Shown: positions 6,992 to 16,486, counted from the stretch's first letter. The stretch: DNA of 64,000 bases from Oceanospirillum multiglobuliferum (GCF_900167095.1 NZ_FUXG01000002.1:62001-126000), one strand, 5' to 3'. The notes: generated from the sequence alone by a model not told the origin. Translations and numbers: made by a program.

Positions 6992-8248
6992 ATGCGAAAA
7001 AAAATACCTGTAACCCATGTCCGTATTGGCATGAGGGTTGTTGAACTGGATGTGAGCTGGCTACAGTCGCCATTTTGGCGTCGAGAGTTCACCATCAATA
7101 CCCAGAAAGAGCTACAGCAACTACAAGAGTGCTGTAAAAGCGTTGTGATTGATGTCATGGCTTCAACGCCTGCATCTTTGGCTCATTTTCGGCGAAGACC
7201 TGCTGCTGAAGTTAAAGTAGTCGAAGAAACTGAAGAAATTGAGCAAGCGCCAGAGCCAAAAGAAGAGATTCCAATCGAAAAAAGAACAGGTTTGCTGGCT
7301 GCGCCTGAACTTTTAAGCCGCAAAGAGTTGCAGCATATTGAAAGCAACATTGCGGTTTGTGTGGATGAAATCAAAGACGTTTTCACACGTATTGGTGAAG
7401 GTAAATTAGTGAGCTGTAAAAAGCTGACCGATGCGGTTAAGCGCTTGGCTGATGATGCATTGAATGATGCGGCTTCTTTACTTTTGTTGTCTCGCCTAAA
7501 AGAGAAAGAGCAGTCTTTGGCTGAGAAGTCAGTTAACGTTTGTATTTTGACCATCGCTTTTGCGCAATATTTACAGCTTGATAGCCATAAAATCCATGTG
7601 CTTGGCTTAGGTGCTTTGTTGCATGATGTTGGCATGTTAAAAGTGCCAGAGTATTTATTGACTCATCAAGGGCCGATGAATAAAGCCCAAAAACAAGCCA
7701 TCGAATACCATGTGATTGAAGGTATGAGCTTTGTTGGTTTGCACGATGAGCTGTCCAGTATTCGTGAGCTTAGGGATATTATTGGTAGCCACCATGAGCG
7801 TTATGATGGTTCAGGTTATCCCAAAGGCTTAAAAGGCGATAAGATCCCTTATCTGGCGAGAATTCTAGGTATTACCAGTACTTATGAAGCGATGACGCGA
7901 GAGCGTTTTTATAGTGCTGCGGCCAGTCCAACACAGGTATTGTCCAAAATGTACAGTTGGCGCTCAAAGCTATTTGATGCCAGCTTGGTACAGCAGTTTA
8001 TTAAAGCGCTAGGGGTTTATCCTCCGGGTTCTATGGTCGCATTAGAAGATAATCAAGTGGCATTGGTGACAGCGATTAACCCTGAAAATCGGGCACGTCC
8101 TGTGATTCGATTACTGACCAATGAACTGGCCATTAATGACAGCTACAGCGAGGAGCTGAATTTGATGTTGCCAGAGTTGGCGCATATCAAAATCGCCAGA
8201 ACGCTCGATGAAAGCGATTTCACAAGGTTAGCGGCACTCGGTTCGTGA
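6992..8248 (+). CDS. DUF3391 plus HD-GYP domain protein with a degenerate metal site
   Basis: 418 residues. Residues about 1-65 are DUF3391 (RKKIPVTHVRIGMRV...FWRREFTI); a charged linker follows; residues about 170-340 form an HD-GYP domain, the family of cyclic-di-GMP phosphodiesterases. Present: H211-D212, H240, H267-H268-E269, and D272-G-S-G-Y-P277. Changed: the Lys of the usual HDxGK is Met215; the first helix His seems replaced (around K179); the final metal-ligand Asp of the usual vaDvydAl block is Ser296 in GITSTYEAM. The binuclear metal centre may be incomplete and the protein more a c-di-GMP receptor than an enzyme; this is inference. Stand-alone gene. Confidence 0.9.
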   Translation: MRKKIPVTHVRIGMRVVELDVSWLQSPFWRREFTINTQKELQQLQECCKSVVIDVMASTPASLAHFRRRPAAEVKVVEETEEIEQAPEPKEEIPIEKRTGLLAAPELLSRKELQHIESNIAVCVDEIKDVFTRIGEGKLVSCKKLTDAVKRLADDALNDAASLLLLSRLKEKEQSLAEKSVNVCILTIAFAQYLQLDSHKIHVLGLGALLHDVGMLKVPEYLLTHQGPMNKAQKQAIEYHVIEGMSFVGLHDELSSIRELRDIIGSHHERYDGSGYPKGLKGDKIPYLARILGITSTYEAMTRERFYSAAASPTQVLSKMYSWRSKLFDASLVQQFIKALGVYPPGSMVALEDNQVALVTAINPENRARPVIRLLTNELAINDSYSEELNLMLPELAHIKIARTLDESDFTRLAALGS

Positions 8249-8262
8249 AGGCTTGATTGGAG

Positions 8263-8292
8263 AATATGAGGTGGTATGTAGCACCTCATATT
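8263..8292. terminator. Hairpin between convergent genes
   Basis: Eleven-pair perfect stem (AATATGAGGTG / CACCTCATATT) around an eight-base loop, between the ends of the HD-GYP gene and mnmC. No long T-run on either side, so it may be a weak or factor-assisted terminator serving both strands. Confidence 0.6.
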
Positions 8293-8332
8293 ATTGCATG
8301 ATGTTTCACGGAGCCTACTCCGTTTTGATGGC

Positions 8333-10426
8333 CTAAACTTTTTTGCGTATTAAGCTTTTAATAATAAATCTACTGGGCTGTAGAGCGTTGAGCAACTCTC
8401 TTTCTAGGGGCTGAGGTTGCCCTGTGATATAGCTACAAATCATTTCTGCTGCCAGTGGTGCGCTGGCTAAGCCCCGTGAGCCATGACCAATATTTAGATA
8501 TAAACCTTGGTGATAGCTTGGCGCGGTATCAGGCATTGCTTTGGCATCTTGGCGTAGTGCGCCATAACTTTCGATAAACTGATCATAAATAGGCAAAGGG
8601 CCCACCAAGGGTAAGTAGTCTGGGCTGGCACAACGAAAGCCGACCTTGCCGTTTAAACTTGTTATATCGGTTTGGCTGTCTTCAAGGGCTTGGTAAAAAG
8701 CAGGCATTGCATCTTTAATCATCGCCAGATTATCAACTTGATCCGACATGCGTAGTTCGGTTGTTTCATCCCGCAGATTAAAACTTGCCCCCATACATAA
8801 TTTATCGTCAATAGCTGGGGCTATATAACCCTCGTGGCAGACAACAGTTTTCAGGATTGGACTGTTGCTCTGAGTCTGAATATAGGTGGTTTGCCCACGA
8901 ATTGACTTTATGGGTAGCCAAGCACATTGACTGAACTTTTTGGCGCTGGCTGCACAGGCGATCACAACCTGTTGCGCTTCAACTATCACCTCTCCGGCAG
9001 CGTTGAGCAGCTGCCAGCCTTGTTCGCAGGGCTGCAACTGATCTACAGTGCAGTTGGTAAGGAACTCAATATTTTGATGCAGGCTAAACTGTTCGCATAA
9101 GCGTGCAGGTTTTGCCCAGCCTGCATTGGGATAGAATAAACCGCCAGTGCCCAGTGCTGTTCCTGCTAAGTTACTGGCCTGTGCTGTATCCACAGCGTAA
9201 AGCAGCTGTTCTGGTAAGGTGTTGCGTTGTAAAAAGTTACGTTGACGCTGTTGCTCTTTATCATCAGTTGCCAGTTGCAAAACCCCAGTGGCTTGCCAAT
9301 TTTCGGGTTGTGCATAACGCTGGAAATAGTGCCTTGAGAACTCAAAGCCTGATAAATAAAACTGGCTATGGGGGGATGGCTCTGTACCCAGCTTGATATA
9401 AAGCACCCCTTGACGATTCCCTGAACCTGCACTACCCGCGCTTGTGGCCTGATCTATTAAACTGACTTTATAACCTTGGCGCGCTAATGCTTGCGCGCTT
9501 GTGGTGCCTGCAATGCCCGCACCGATAACTGCACAATGTAATGTTTTAGTTATTTGGCTTTTACTGGGCGGCTGAAACCAAGGTGTTGTACGCCAAGGCT
9601 GTGCCAATGGGAGTGGTTCGATTGGTATTACATCAGGTGCTGGGTTTATTGTTTGCACAGGTTGCCCATTCTTGATGATCAATTCACCACAGACCATGTG
9701 ACGCTTGCGACCAAAGCCTTTCACTTTTTTGACGTCAAAGCCTGCCGCTTTTAATCCGTTGCGAACAATACCCGCAGCGGTAAATGTGGCAACGGTAGTA
9801 CCGTGATCGCTTAAACGGCGTATGGCCTGAAAAAGCTCATCTGTCCACATTTCTGGATTTTTCGCAGGTGCAAAACCATCTAAAAACCAAGCATCTACTT
9901 TGGCTTCAAGGCTTGAAAATAGTGTGCTGGCATCACCCTGCAATAAGGTTAACTGTACGCGGCCTTCTGCAAAGTGACGACGATGTACGCCGCCAATGGG
10001 AAGAGGGTAAGCTTCGATCAATTGTTCTGCAAAAACCTGTAGTTCAGGCCATAAACTGAGCGATTTTTTTAGATCGTCTAACCGCAGCGGAAACTTTTCC
10101 ACAGAGATAAAATGCAGGCTTGCTGTTTCAGGTGCAGTTTGTTGAAAAGCTTGCCACGCACATAAAAAGTTTAAACCTGTACCAAAGCCTGTTTCGGCAA
10201 TAACAAAGCTTTGTCCTGCGCTGTAATCGAAGTTTTGCCAGCGCTCGGGCAACTGGTTGTGTTGCAGAAACACATAGCGCGTTTCATCTAAACCACTGGC
10301 TTTCGAGAAGTACACATCATCAAACTCACTCGATAAGGGCAAAGCATTTTCATCCCAGTCGAGCTTGGCATGTTGTAAAACCTGATAGTGATTTTGATTG
10401 TTGAGCACGTTGTGATCCGAAAGCAA
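8333..10426 (-). CDS. mnmC: Bifunctional tRNA wobble-uridine modification enzyme MnmC
   Basis: 697 residues, about the family length. The N-terminal ~250 residues are the SAM methyltransferase half (FDDVYFS, then ETGFGTGLNFLCAWQ); from about residue 295 the FAD-dependent oxidoreductase half begins (CAVIGAGIAGTTSAQALA, with GAGSGNRQG later). MnmC removes the carboxymethyl group of cmnm5s2U34 and methylates the amine to give mnm5s2U34 in tRNAs for Lys, Glu, Gln and others, acting after MnmEG; the three tRNA-Lys genes in this window would be substrates. The longest frame starts at a TTG with no clear ribosome site; an in-frame GTG at 10408 is equally possible. Single gene. Confidence 0.95.
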   Translation of the reverse strand: MLSDHNVLNNQNHYQVLQHAKLDWDENALPLSSEFDDVYFSKASGLDETRYVFLQHNQLPERWQNFDYSAGQSFVIAETGFGTGLNFLCAWQAFQQTAPETASLHFISVEKFPLRLDDLKKSLSLWPELQVFAEQLIEAYPLPIGGVHRRHFAEGRVQLTLLQGDASTLFSSLEAKVDAWFLDGFAPAKNPEMWTDELFQAIRRLSDHGTTVATFTAAGIVRNGLKAAGFDVKKVKGFGRKRHMVCGELIIKNGQPVQTINPAPDVIPIEPLPLAQPWRTTPWFQPPSKSQITKTLHCAVIGAGIAGTTSAQALARQGYKVSLIDQATSAGSAGSGNRQGVLYIKLGTEPSPHSQFYLSGFEFSRHYFQRYAQPENWQATGVLQLATDDKEQQRQRNFLQRNTLPEQLLYAVDTAQASNLAGTALGTGGLFYPNAGWAKPARLCEQFSLHQNIEFLTNCTVDQLQPCEQGWQLLNAAGEVIVEAQQVVIACAASAKKFSQCAWLPIKSIRGQTTYIQTQSNSPILKTVVCHEGYIAPAIDDKLCMGASFNLRDETTELRMSDQVDNLAMIKDAMPAFYQALEDSQTDITSLNGKVGFRCASPDYLPLVGPLPIYDQFIESYGALRQDAKAMPDTAPSYHQGLYLNIGHGSRGLASAPLAAEMICSYITGQPQPLERELLNALQPSRFIIKSLIRKKV

Positions 10427-10510
10427 AAAGGTGGTTAAAAAATAAACAGATTGAGCCTTAACGTTAGGGAATAGGCTGTCAGAGAATCTGTCCTGATCTG
10501 ATCCACAAAG

Positions 10511-10569
10511 TTATCCACAGATTCTGTTGGCAAGTTAAAAAATATCAATAAATACAATTGGTTGTATTT
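10511..10569. promoter_or_regulatory. DnaA box and AT-rich inverted repeat upstream of mnmC
   Basis: A perfect consensus DnaA box TTATCCACA at 10511-10519, then AT-rich DNA with an inverted repeat AAATACAA (10550-10557), TTGG, TTGTATTT (10562-10569). The repeat extends outwards with ATATCAA / TTGATAT if a three-base bulge is allowed. It lies in the 272-bp region before mnmC. Could be a DnaA-responsive promoter plus a repressor site; one box is not an origin. Confidence 0.45.
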
Positions 10570-10698
10570 GATATATTGCCATGTTAGTGACAGGACTATG
10601 ATTGTAACGATAACACTACAATTATGGGTATGACTGGTTTGTGATCAGTGACAGGCCATCCTTGGCAGATAAGTCTTAATTTAATAGGGTACTTTCAT

Positions 10699-10998
10699 TT
10701 AAGGCAGTACTTTGCGGAAAGGCTTAACCGTTACTTTCTCATAAACGCCAGCGCTGAAGTAAGGGTCTGCATCTGCCCATGCTTGTGCAGCCTCTAAAGA
10801 ATCAAACTCAGCCACAACTAAGCTGCCTGTAAAACCTGCGGAACCTGGGTCTTCGCTATCAATGGCAGGGTGTGGACCTGCAATAATTAACCGTCCCTCC
10901 TGCTGTAGCTGCTGTAAGCGTGCAAGATGATCAGGACGTGCCTGCATACGTTGCTCTAGTGTGCCTTCTTTGTCCTGACAGATAAAAGCATACAACAT
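10699..10998 (-). CDS. yciI: YciI-family protein
   Basis: 99 residues, the usual length, with the YciI core [41 protein letters not shown] and the ending YEKVTVKPF. The fold is a dimeric ferredoxin-like barrel with a conserved His-Asp dyad (His in RPDHL here); biological role unknown. The frame extends 19 codons upstream, but the ATG at 10998 has GGAG eight bases before it and matches the start of homologues. It follows yciB on the same strand with an 86-bp gap, a pairing common in gammaproteobacteria. Confidence 0.92.
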   Translation of the reverse strand: MLYAFICQDKEGTLEQRMQARPDHLARLQQLQQEGRLIIAGPHPAIDSEDPGSAGFTGSLVVAEFDSLEAAQAWADADPYFSAGVYEKVTVKPFRKVLP

Positions 10999-11084
10999 AA
11001 CGAAATCTCCAAAACCGCTAAAAAATAGCCAAATAAAAGTGGGCTTTTCAATCAATTAATCAACAGTGTATTTCTATATAGCGC

Positions 11085-11645
11085 TTAAACATCGCGCTCA
11101 GATTGTTCTGTTGAGTCTGTTTTGATATGGCGAGTAAGCCAAATGCCTTGGGCGACGATAAATATCAAAGTTAAACCTAACATACCAAAGAGCTTAAAGT
11201 TGACCCAAGCTTCTTCGCTGTAATAAGTAAACACTGCAATATTGACGACACCCATCAGTAGGAAGAACGCAATCCAATAGGCGTTGAGTTTGTTCCATAG
11301 CGGTTGGCTCAATTCAATTTGAGCACCCATCATGCGCTGAATCAGGGGCTTTTTGCCAATGATATAGCTACCAGCAAAAGCCGCTGCAAATAACCAGTTC
11401 ACTACAGTAGGCTTCCATTGAATAAAGGTTTTGTCTTGTAACAGTACCGTAGCCCCGCCCATCACAATGATGAGGACTAAGGTGATGATGTGCATTTTTT
11501 CAATTTTTCGGGTTTTATACCAGCCAATCAGTACTTGTAAAATGGTGGCCGGAATTAGCACCGCAGTCGCCAAAATCATGTCTTTGGTGTAATGGTAAAC
11601 GCCAAAGAAGATGGCGATGGGGAAAAAATCTAAAAGTAATTTCAT
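11085..11645 (-). CDS. yciB: Inner-membrane septation protein YciB (IspA/IspZ family)
   Basis: 186 residues, five hydrophobic helices, matching YciB from the first residues (MKLLLDFFPIAIFFGVYHYTKDM) through WKPTVVNWLFAAAF and GKKPLIQRMMG to NFKLFGMLGLT. In E. coli YciB interacts with the divisome/elongasome and helps keep envelope integrity; in Shigella its loss blocks septation. It is divergent from the PHP phosphoesterase gene and upstream of yciI. Confidence 0.95.
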   Translation of the reverse strand: MKLLLDFFPIAIFFGVYHYTKDMILATAVLIPATILQVLIGWYKTRKIEKMHIITLVLIIVMGGATVLLQDKTFIQWKPTVVNWLFAAAFAGSYIIGKKPLIQRMMGAQIELSQPLWNKLNAYWIAFFLLMGVVNIAVFTYYSEEAWVNFKLFGMLGLTLIFIVAQGIWLTRHIKTDSTEQSERDV

Positions 11646-11824
11646 GGTGTTATAGGCACTTGTCTTTCATACTTATGGGATGACGGCAATCTTCGCACGT
11701 CGAGCGTTTTTTTTACAGGTATCAGGCTGAGAACAGACAAGAGTCTATGTTATTTCAGCTGGCCTGCGATCTGTTATAGACCTGTGATCTAAAAATGGGT
11801 TCTGTAACTCAGCAAAGGTAAGTT

Positions 11825-12670
11825 ATGAATCGATACTGGTCAGGTTTTGATCTGCACAGCCACTCTACTTGTTCAGATGGTAAATTAACACCCAGCGAGC
11901 TGGTTGCTTTAGCAGCCAAACAGGGCGTACATACCTTAGCGCTTACCGATCATGATACGGTATCGGGTATTGAAGAAGCACAAAAAGCGGCATTGGTTGA
12001 AGGGATTAATCTGATTGCGGGTGTTGAAATCTCTACCACATGGAGTAAGCAAAATATTCATATTGTCGGTTTAAACTTGGATATTCATCAGCCGGATCTG
12101 CTGGAGGGTTTGGCTATTCAACAGCACTCGCGTTTACAGCGTGCACAGTTAATTGCAGAACGTTTGTCTGGTTTAGGTGTTGAGCAGTTATTTGAAAAAG
12201 CGGCACAACAGGCTAATGGTGGTGAAATTGGTCGACCTCATTTTGCAGCTGTCTTAGTGGCAGAGGGGCTGGTTGATCATCCACAAGAAGCGTTTAAAAA
12301 ATACTTGGGAGCGGGTAAAAAAGGGGATGTAAAAAGCTTTTGGCCCGAAATTGAGCAGGCTGTGCAGTGGATTCATGCCGCAGGTGGTCAAGCTGTGTTG
12401 GCTCACCCATTGCATTATAAAATGACCAATATGAAGCGTCGCGCACTACTAAAAGCCTTTAAAACTTGTGGTGGTGATGCGATGGAAGTGGTTTCTGGTA
12501 TGCAAAGCCATGACCAGACGCACTATATGGCGCAGCTGGCTAAAGAGTATGATTTAAAAGCCAGTTCAGGCAGTGACTTTCACTTTGTGACCCAGTGGCA
12601 GCTGCCGGGTAAATTTAGTGCATTACCAGAAACTGTAGCACCGGTGTGGCTAGACTGGCAGGAACACTAG
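11825..12670 (+). CDS. rnm: PHP-domain phosphoesterase, RNase AM / 3',5'-nucleoside bisphosphate phosphatase
   Basis: 281 residues, full-length PHP domain. Metal-binding motifs: FDLHSHSTCSDG near the N terminus, LTDHDTVSGI, GVEIST, IHIVGLNLD, AVLAHPLHY and SGSDFHF at the C end. E. coli RNase AM (YciV/TrpH) removes 5' nucleotides from short RNAs, matures the 5' ends of 5S/16S/23S rRNA and dephosphorylates pAp. Ribosome site AAGG eight bases before the ATG. It heads the plus-strand run rnm-yciO-scpA-scpB-rluB, a conserved order. Confidence 0.9.
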   Translation: MNRYWSGFDLHSHSTCSDGKLTPSELVALAAKQGVHTLALTDHDTVSGIEEAQKAALVEGINLIAGVEISTTWSKQNIHIVGLNLDIHQPDLLEGLAIQQHSRLQRAQLIAERLSGLGVEQLFEKAAQQANGGEIGRPHFAAVLVAEGLVDHPQEAFKKYLGAGKKGDVKSFWPEIEQAVQWIHAAGGQAVLAHPLHYKMTNMKRRALLKAFKTCGGDAMEVVSGMQSHDQTHYMAQLAKEYDLKASSGSDFHFVTQWQLPGKFSALPETVAPVWLDWQEH

Positions 12671-12757
12671 ACACAAAATGCATATGCATGAACGATTTTG
12701 CAGCAAGTTGAAGAATCAAGTTGGCTCTTCGTTAAGTTTATCAAGTAAGGAAATATC

Positions 12758-13378
12758 ATGAGTCAGTTCTTTCAATTACACCCTGAGAATCCTCAGGAGC
12801 GTTTAATTCGCCAAGCGGTTGAAATTATTCGCAAGGGCGGTGTCATCGCTTATCCAACAGATTCTGGGTATGCCCTAGGCTGCCAATTGGCGGATAAAAA
12901 AGCCATTGAGACTATCAAACGTATTCGTCAATTGGATCAAAAGCATAATTTTACTTTGGTGTGCAGTGATCTGTCAGATATCTCCAATTATGCCAAGGTA
13001 GACAATGCGGTGTATCGCCTACTCAAAGCACATACGCCGGGGGCTTATACCTTTATTTTGGATGCCACTACAGAGGTGCCGCGTTTACTGTTGCATCCCA
13101 AACGCCGCTCTATTGGTGTGCGTATTCCTGATCATAAAATCACCTTGGCGCTGTTGGCTGAGTTAGGTGAGCCGCTGATGAGCACGACCTTGATATTACC
13201 GGGGCAAGAACTGCCTGAAACTGACCCTTATGAGATTCGATTACAGCTAGAACACACACTCGATCTGATTATTGATGGTGGCGCTTGTTCAATGGAAGCC
13301 ACTTCAGTTGTGGATTTACGTGAGTTACCACCTGTGATAGTGCGTGAAGGTAAAGGTGATATTTCCCCTTTTGTGTGA
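12758..13378 (+). CDS. yciO: YciO/Sua5-type threonylcarbamoyladenylate synthase-like protein
   Basis: 206 residues, single YrdC-like domain: GGVIAYPTDSGYALGCQ, the lysine-arginine motif KRIRQLDQKHNFTLVC, and PGAYTFILDAT. It lacks the C-terminal Sua5 domain. The YrdC fold makes threonylcarbamoyl-AMP for the t6A37 tRNA modification; YciO proteins form a distinct subgroup for which only weak activity is known, with TsaC/YrdC as the main enzyme. AAGGA site before the ATG. The exact role is less certain than the family. Confidence 0.9.
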   Translation: MSQFFQLHPENPQERLIRQAVEIIRKGGVIAYPTDSGYALGCQLADKKAIETIKRIRQLDQKHNFTLVCSDLSDISNYAKVDNAVYRLLKAHTPGAYTFILDATTEVPRLLLHPKRRSIGVRIPDHKITLALLAELGEPLMSTTLILPGQELPETDPYEIRLQLEHTLDLIIDGGACSMEATSVVDLRELPPVIVREGKGDISPFV

Positions 13379-13562
13379 GACTTAACAGTCATCAATAAAT
13401 TTCGGTTTCAATAATTGAATCAAGCGCTTATTGCTAAAGCGCCTGATTCAGCCTGCTTCCTAGCACAATTTAAACTGTTCAGATGGGATTAGTCTGTATA
13501 GAATCAGCGTTTCTTATCTTGCAGAATATTGCATGACATCGCTATTTAGGAGACAGACGGCC

Positions 13563-13649
13563 GTGACGGTTGACTGGAAAAGCCTTTCCTCTCAAAACTC
13601 TATTGAGGTTTTTTACTCAATTCAAATCACTCATAGGATATTTTCATGA
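13563..13649 (+). CDS. Candidate 28-codon leader ORF overlapping scpA start
   Basis: Starts GTG with AGGAG ten bases upstream, runs 28 codons without interruption and stops in a TGA that overlaps the scpA ATG as ATGA, the usual geometry of translational coupling. The peptide (starts MTVDWKSLSS) resembles nothing I know. scpA also has its own AGGA site, so the leader may be a coupling or regulatory uORF, or chance. Confidence 0.35.
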   Translation: MTVDWKSLSSQNSIEVFYSIQITHRIFS

Positions 13650-14572
13650 GTGCTTTAGTGCCGTCTGAACAACTTGAATTTTGGGCGCGAGTGGGTGACG
13701 AAACCGTTACCGAAGTCCCTGTTGATCTTTATATTCCTCCTGAGGCGTTACGTGTTTTTTTAGAGACATTTGAGGGCCCACTTGACCTTCTGCTTTATCT
13801 GATCCGTAAGCAAAATCTCGATATATTGGCCATTAATGTCGCACATATCACGCGTCAATATATGGAGTATATGGAGCTTATGCAGGAGCTAGAAATCGGT
13901 CTTGCGGGTGAGTATCTGGTGATGGCTGCGCTATTGACTGAAATTAAGTCACGCTCTTTATTGCCACGTAGCCATAATACAGAAGATGAAGACGACGAAG
14001 ACCCACGGGCGCAACTGATTCGTAGGCTGCAAGAGTATGAACAATTAAAAGAAGCCGCCGAGAAACTTGATCAGCTACCACGGCAAGAGCGTGATATTTT
14101 TCCAGCTCAAGTGCTAGTGCCTGAGTATGAGAGTTATCGTCCACCACCTGAAGTTGATTTGAATGAAGTGATGGTGGCGATGGCCTTAATTTTAAAACGT
14201 GTTGATCGGCAAGCGCACCATCATATCGAAATGGAACCGCTGTCTACCCGAGAGCGTATGGCGCAGATCTTAGAGTTACTGTCAGAACAACAGTATATGT
14301 TGTTTGAACGCCTGTTTAAGGTTGAAGAGGGACGGTTAGGTGTTGTCGTCACTTTCTTAGCGCTGATGGAACTGGTGAAAAGCCATCTGGTTGATCTAGT
14401 GCAAACAGAACCTTTCAGTCCTATTTATGTGCGTGCGCGTACCTTGCAGCCTGATCAAGGTGATGGATCAGATGATGATTGGCAAGATGAAGTGGCTGCT
14501 GAGTTTGAATCAGAAAGCCCATACGAACTAGATGGCGAGTATGTTAACAAAGAGGTAGCGGATGAAGGTTGA
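13646..14572 (+). CDS. scpA: Segregation and condensation protein A (kleisin)
   Basis: 308 residues, somewhat longer than the Bacillus protein (about 250). Core motif FEGPLDLLLYLIRKQNLDI near residue 40 and LAGEYLVMAALLTEIKSRSLLPR, which are the N-terminal kleisin helices contacting the SMC neck; acidic, disordered C-terminal tail. With ScpB and an SMC ATPase (not in the window) it forms the condensin that compacts and segregates the chromosome. Starts inside a short leader ORF and overlaps scpB by 11 bp. Confidence 0.95.
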   Translation: MSALVPSEQLEFWARVGDETVTEVPVDLYIPPEALRVFLETFEGPLDLLLYLIRKQNLDILAINVAHITRQYMEYMELMQELEIGLAGEYLVMAALLTEIKSRSLLPRSHNTEDEDDEDPRAQLIRRLQEYEQLKEAAEKLDQLPRQERDIFPAQVLVPEYESYRPPPEVDLNEVMVAMALILKRVDRQAHHHIEMEPLSTRERMAQILELLSEQQYMLFERLFKVEEGRLGVVVTFLALMELVKSHLVDLVQTEPFSPIYVRARTLQPDQGDGSDDDWQDEVAAEFESESPYELDGEYVNKEVADEG

Positions 14573-15398
14573 GCAGCTCAAACCGTTATTCGAAGCAGTA
14601 TTGATGGCGGCAGATCAACCGTTGTCATTGGAACAACTAGAGCAGATATTTGATGAGTTTGAGCGACCAGCGCGTAGCCTTATTCGAACTGTTTTGAGTG
14701 AGTTAGTAGAGGACTACCAAGGCCGAGGCATAGAGCTGATTGAGCTGGCTAGCGGCTGGCGTATTCAAGCGCGAGCGCAATATGGGCATCGAATTTCGCG
14801 CTTATGGCAAGAGCGGCCACAAAAATACTCACGAGCATTGTTAGAAACATTGGCATTAGTGGCTTATCGGCAGCCCGTGACCCGTGGTGATATTGAAGAG
14901 ATTCGAGGCGTTACGGTCAGTAGTTCTATCATGAAAACCTTATTAGAGCGTGAGTGGGTACGTGTAATTGGCTATCGTGATGTACCTGGTCGTCCTGCAA
15001 TGTACGCGACCACTCGACAGTTTCTAGACTATTTTAATTTAAAGACTCTCGATGGGCTGCCAACACTTTCAGAAATTAGAGCGTTAGGCGAAAGTTTAGA
15101 GGCGCAGCAACAAGCAGCCATTGCCGCTGAAGAAGCCAAAATGATTGCGGCACAAGAAGAGAAGCGTCGACAGATGTTGGCTCAGGCATTGGCCGAGCAT
15201 GCTGAAGATGAGGCCAACCAAAAACAGAACCAGAATACAGACTCGCCTGAAGACGAGTCTGCTTTAACTTTTACCGCTTTATCTGAGCGTTTAGAGGCTC
15301 GGCTCAATCAAGTAGAAGAGCCAAACCTTGACGATTTTAAAATAAATGACGAGGTAGACGCGCCCAAACAGCCGCTGATACCCGACACTGATCAATAA
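14562..15398 (+). CDS. scpB: Segregation and condensation protein B
   Basis: 278 residues. Two winged-helix domains typical of Scp[26 protein letters not shown] in the first, and [28 protein letters not shown] in the second, the signature of the family. The C-terminal ~90 residues are a Gln/Glu/Ala-rich, probably unstructured extension. ScpB dimers bind the ScpA linker. Overlaps the scpA end by 11 bp with GAGG in front, so it is cotranslated. Confidence 0.95.
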   Translation: MKVEQLKPLFEAVLMAADQPLSLEQLEQIFDEFERPARSLIRTVLSELVEDYQGRGIELIELASGWRIQARAQYGHRISRLWQERPQKYSRALLETLALVAYRQPVTRGDIEEIRGVTVSSSIMKTLLEREWVRVIGYRDVPGRPAMYATTRQFLDYFNLKTLDGLPTLSEIRALGESLEAQQQAAIAAEEAKMIAAQEEKRRQMLAQALAEHAEDEANQKQNQNTDSPEDESALTFTALSERLEARLNQVEEPNLDDFKINDEVDAPKQPLIPDTDQ

Positions 15399-15411
15399 AA
15401 TAGGCATTTGT

Positions 15412-16278
15412 GTGAACGAAGTTAAAACAGAAAAACTACAAAAAGTATTGGCGCGTAGCGGTATGGGTTCACGTCGTGAGATGGAACGTCTGATCGAAAG
15501 TGGTGAAATTACCATTAATGGTAAAACTGCGACACTGGGTGATCGCGTCAGTATGCAGGATATGGTGGCAATTCATGGTCGTCAGATCAAACTGACCGCA
15601 GAAGAAGATGTGCCGCGCCGTGTCATCATGTACAACAAGCCAGAAGGTGAATTGTGTACCCGTAATGATCCGCAGGGTCGTCGTACAGTATTTGACCGTC
15701 TACCAAAGCTAAAAGGCGAACGTTGGATCTCAATTGGTCGTTTGGATATCAATACCAGTGGCCTACTACTGTTTACCACCGACGGTGAACTGGCTAACCG
15801 CTTGATGCACCCTTCTCAACAGATCGAGCGTGAATACGCGGTACGTGTGATGGGTGATGTGCAGCCAGAGCATGTGAAAAATATGGTAGAAGGCGTAATG
15901 CTAGAAGACGGTCTAGCTAAATTCACCGATGTGCAAGAGTTTGGCGGTGAAGGCATCAATACATGGTTCCACGTTGTGATCATGGAAGGGCGTAACCGTG
16001 AAGTACGCCGCCTTTGGGAATCGCAAGGTTTAACCGTAAGTCGTCTGAAACGTGTACGTTACGGCAGTATTTTCTTAGACAAGCGCGCCCGTGCAGGTGA
16101 GTGGATTGAATTAACACAGCAAGAGATTGATCAGCTGACTGAGCTAACAGGGCTGCCAAAGCGTCGCAAACGTGACACCACTGAAAATCGTGAGAAGATT
16201 GATCGTCAGCGTAAAAAGACTCGTGCGATCCGTAATGTGAACAAGCATTCGCGCCCAAAACAAGAGCAGACGAAATAA
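15412..16278 (+). CDS. rluB: 23S rRNA pseudouridine(2605) synthase RluB
   Basis: 288 residues. S4-like RNA-binding domain at the N terminus ([22 protein letters not shown]), then the RsuA/RluB pseudouridine synthase domain with the catalytic block [23 protein letters not shown] (Asp of RLD) and [15 protein letters not shown] basic tail ([13 protein letters not shown]...) follows, as usual for RluB. It modifies U2605 of 23S rRNA. It starts at GTG 13 bp after scpB; the upstream site is weak, and translation may depend on coupling. Confidence 0.93.
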   Translation: MNEVKTEKLQKVLARSGMGSRREMERLIESGEITINGKTATLGDRVSMQDMVAIHGRQIKLTAEEDVPRRVIMYNKPEGELCTRNDPQGRRTVFDRLPKLKGERWISIGRLDINTSGLLLFTTDGELANRLMHPSQQIEREYAVRVMGDVQPEHVKNMVEGVMLEDGLAKFTDVQEFGGEGINTWFHVVIMEGRNREVRRLWESQGLTVSRLKRVRYGSIFLDKRARAGEWIELTQQEIDQLTELTGLPKRRKRDTTENREKIDRQRKKTRAIRNVNKHSRPKQEQTK

Positions 16279-16292
16279 ATTTGTAAAAAGAC

Positions 16293-16320
16293 TTGCGCGC
16301 GCAAAATATATCAGTATACT
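16293..16320 (+). promoter_or_regulatory. Promoter of the tRNA-Lys cluster
   Basis: TTGCGC (-35) and TATACT (-10) with 16-bp spacing, followed by a GC-rich discriminator (GCGCCC), the form of stable-RNA promoters under stringent control. It lies 17-44 bp before the first tRNA. Confidence 0.65.
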
Positions 16321-16336
16321 TTGCGCCCATGTTGAA

Positions 16337-16412
16337 GGGTCGTTAGCTCAGTTGGTAGAGCAGTTGGCTTTTAACCAATTGGTCATAGGTTCGAATCCTA
16401 TACGACCCACCA
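16337..16412 (+). tRNA. tRNA-Lys (TTT), copy 1
   Basis: 76 nt with encoded CCA. Acceptor GGGTCGT/ACGACCC, D arm, anticodon loop CTTTTAA (anticodon TTT), variable loop TGGTC, and T arm all pair normally. The anticodon U34 is a substrate type for MnmC modification. Confidence 0.97.
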
Positions 16413-16486
16413 TTCAACAGTTAAAATCACTTATTTATTATGCGCTTGCCTACCAACGGTGCTATAAAGATAAATAAGCTGATATA

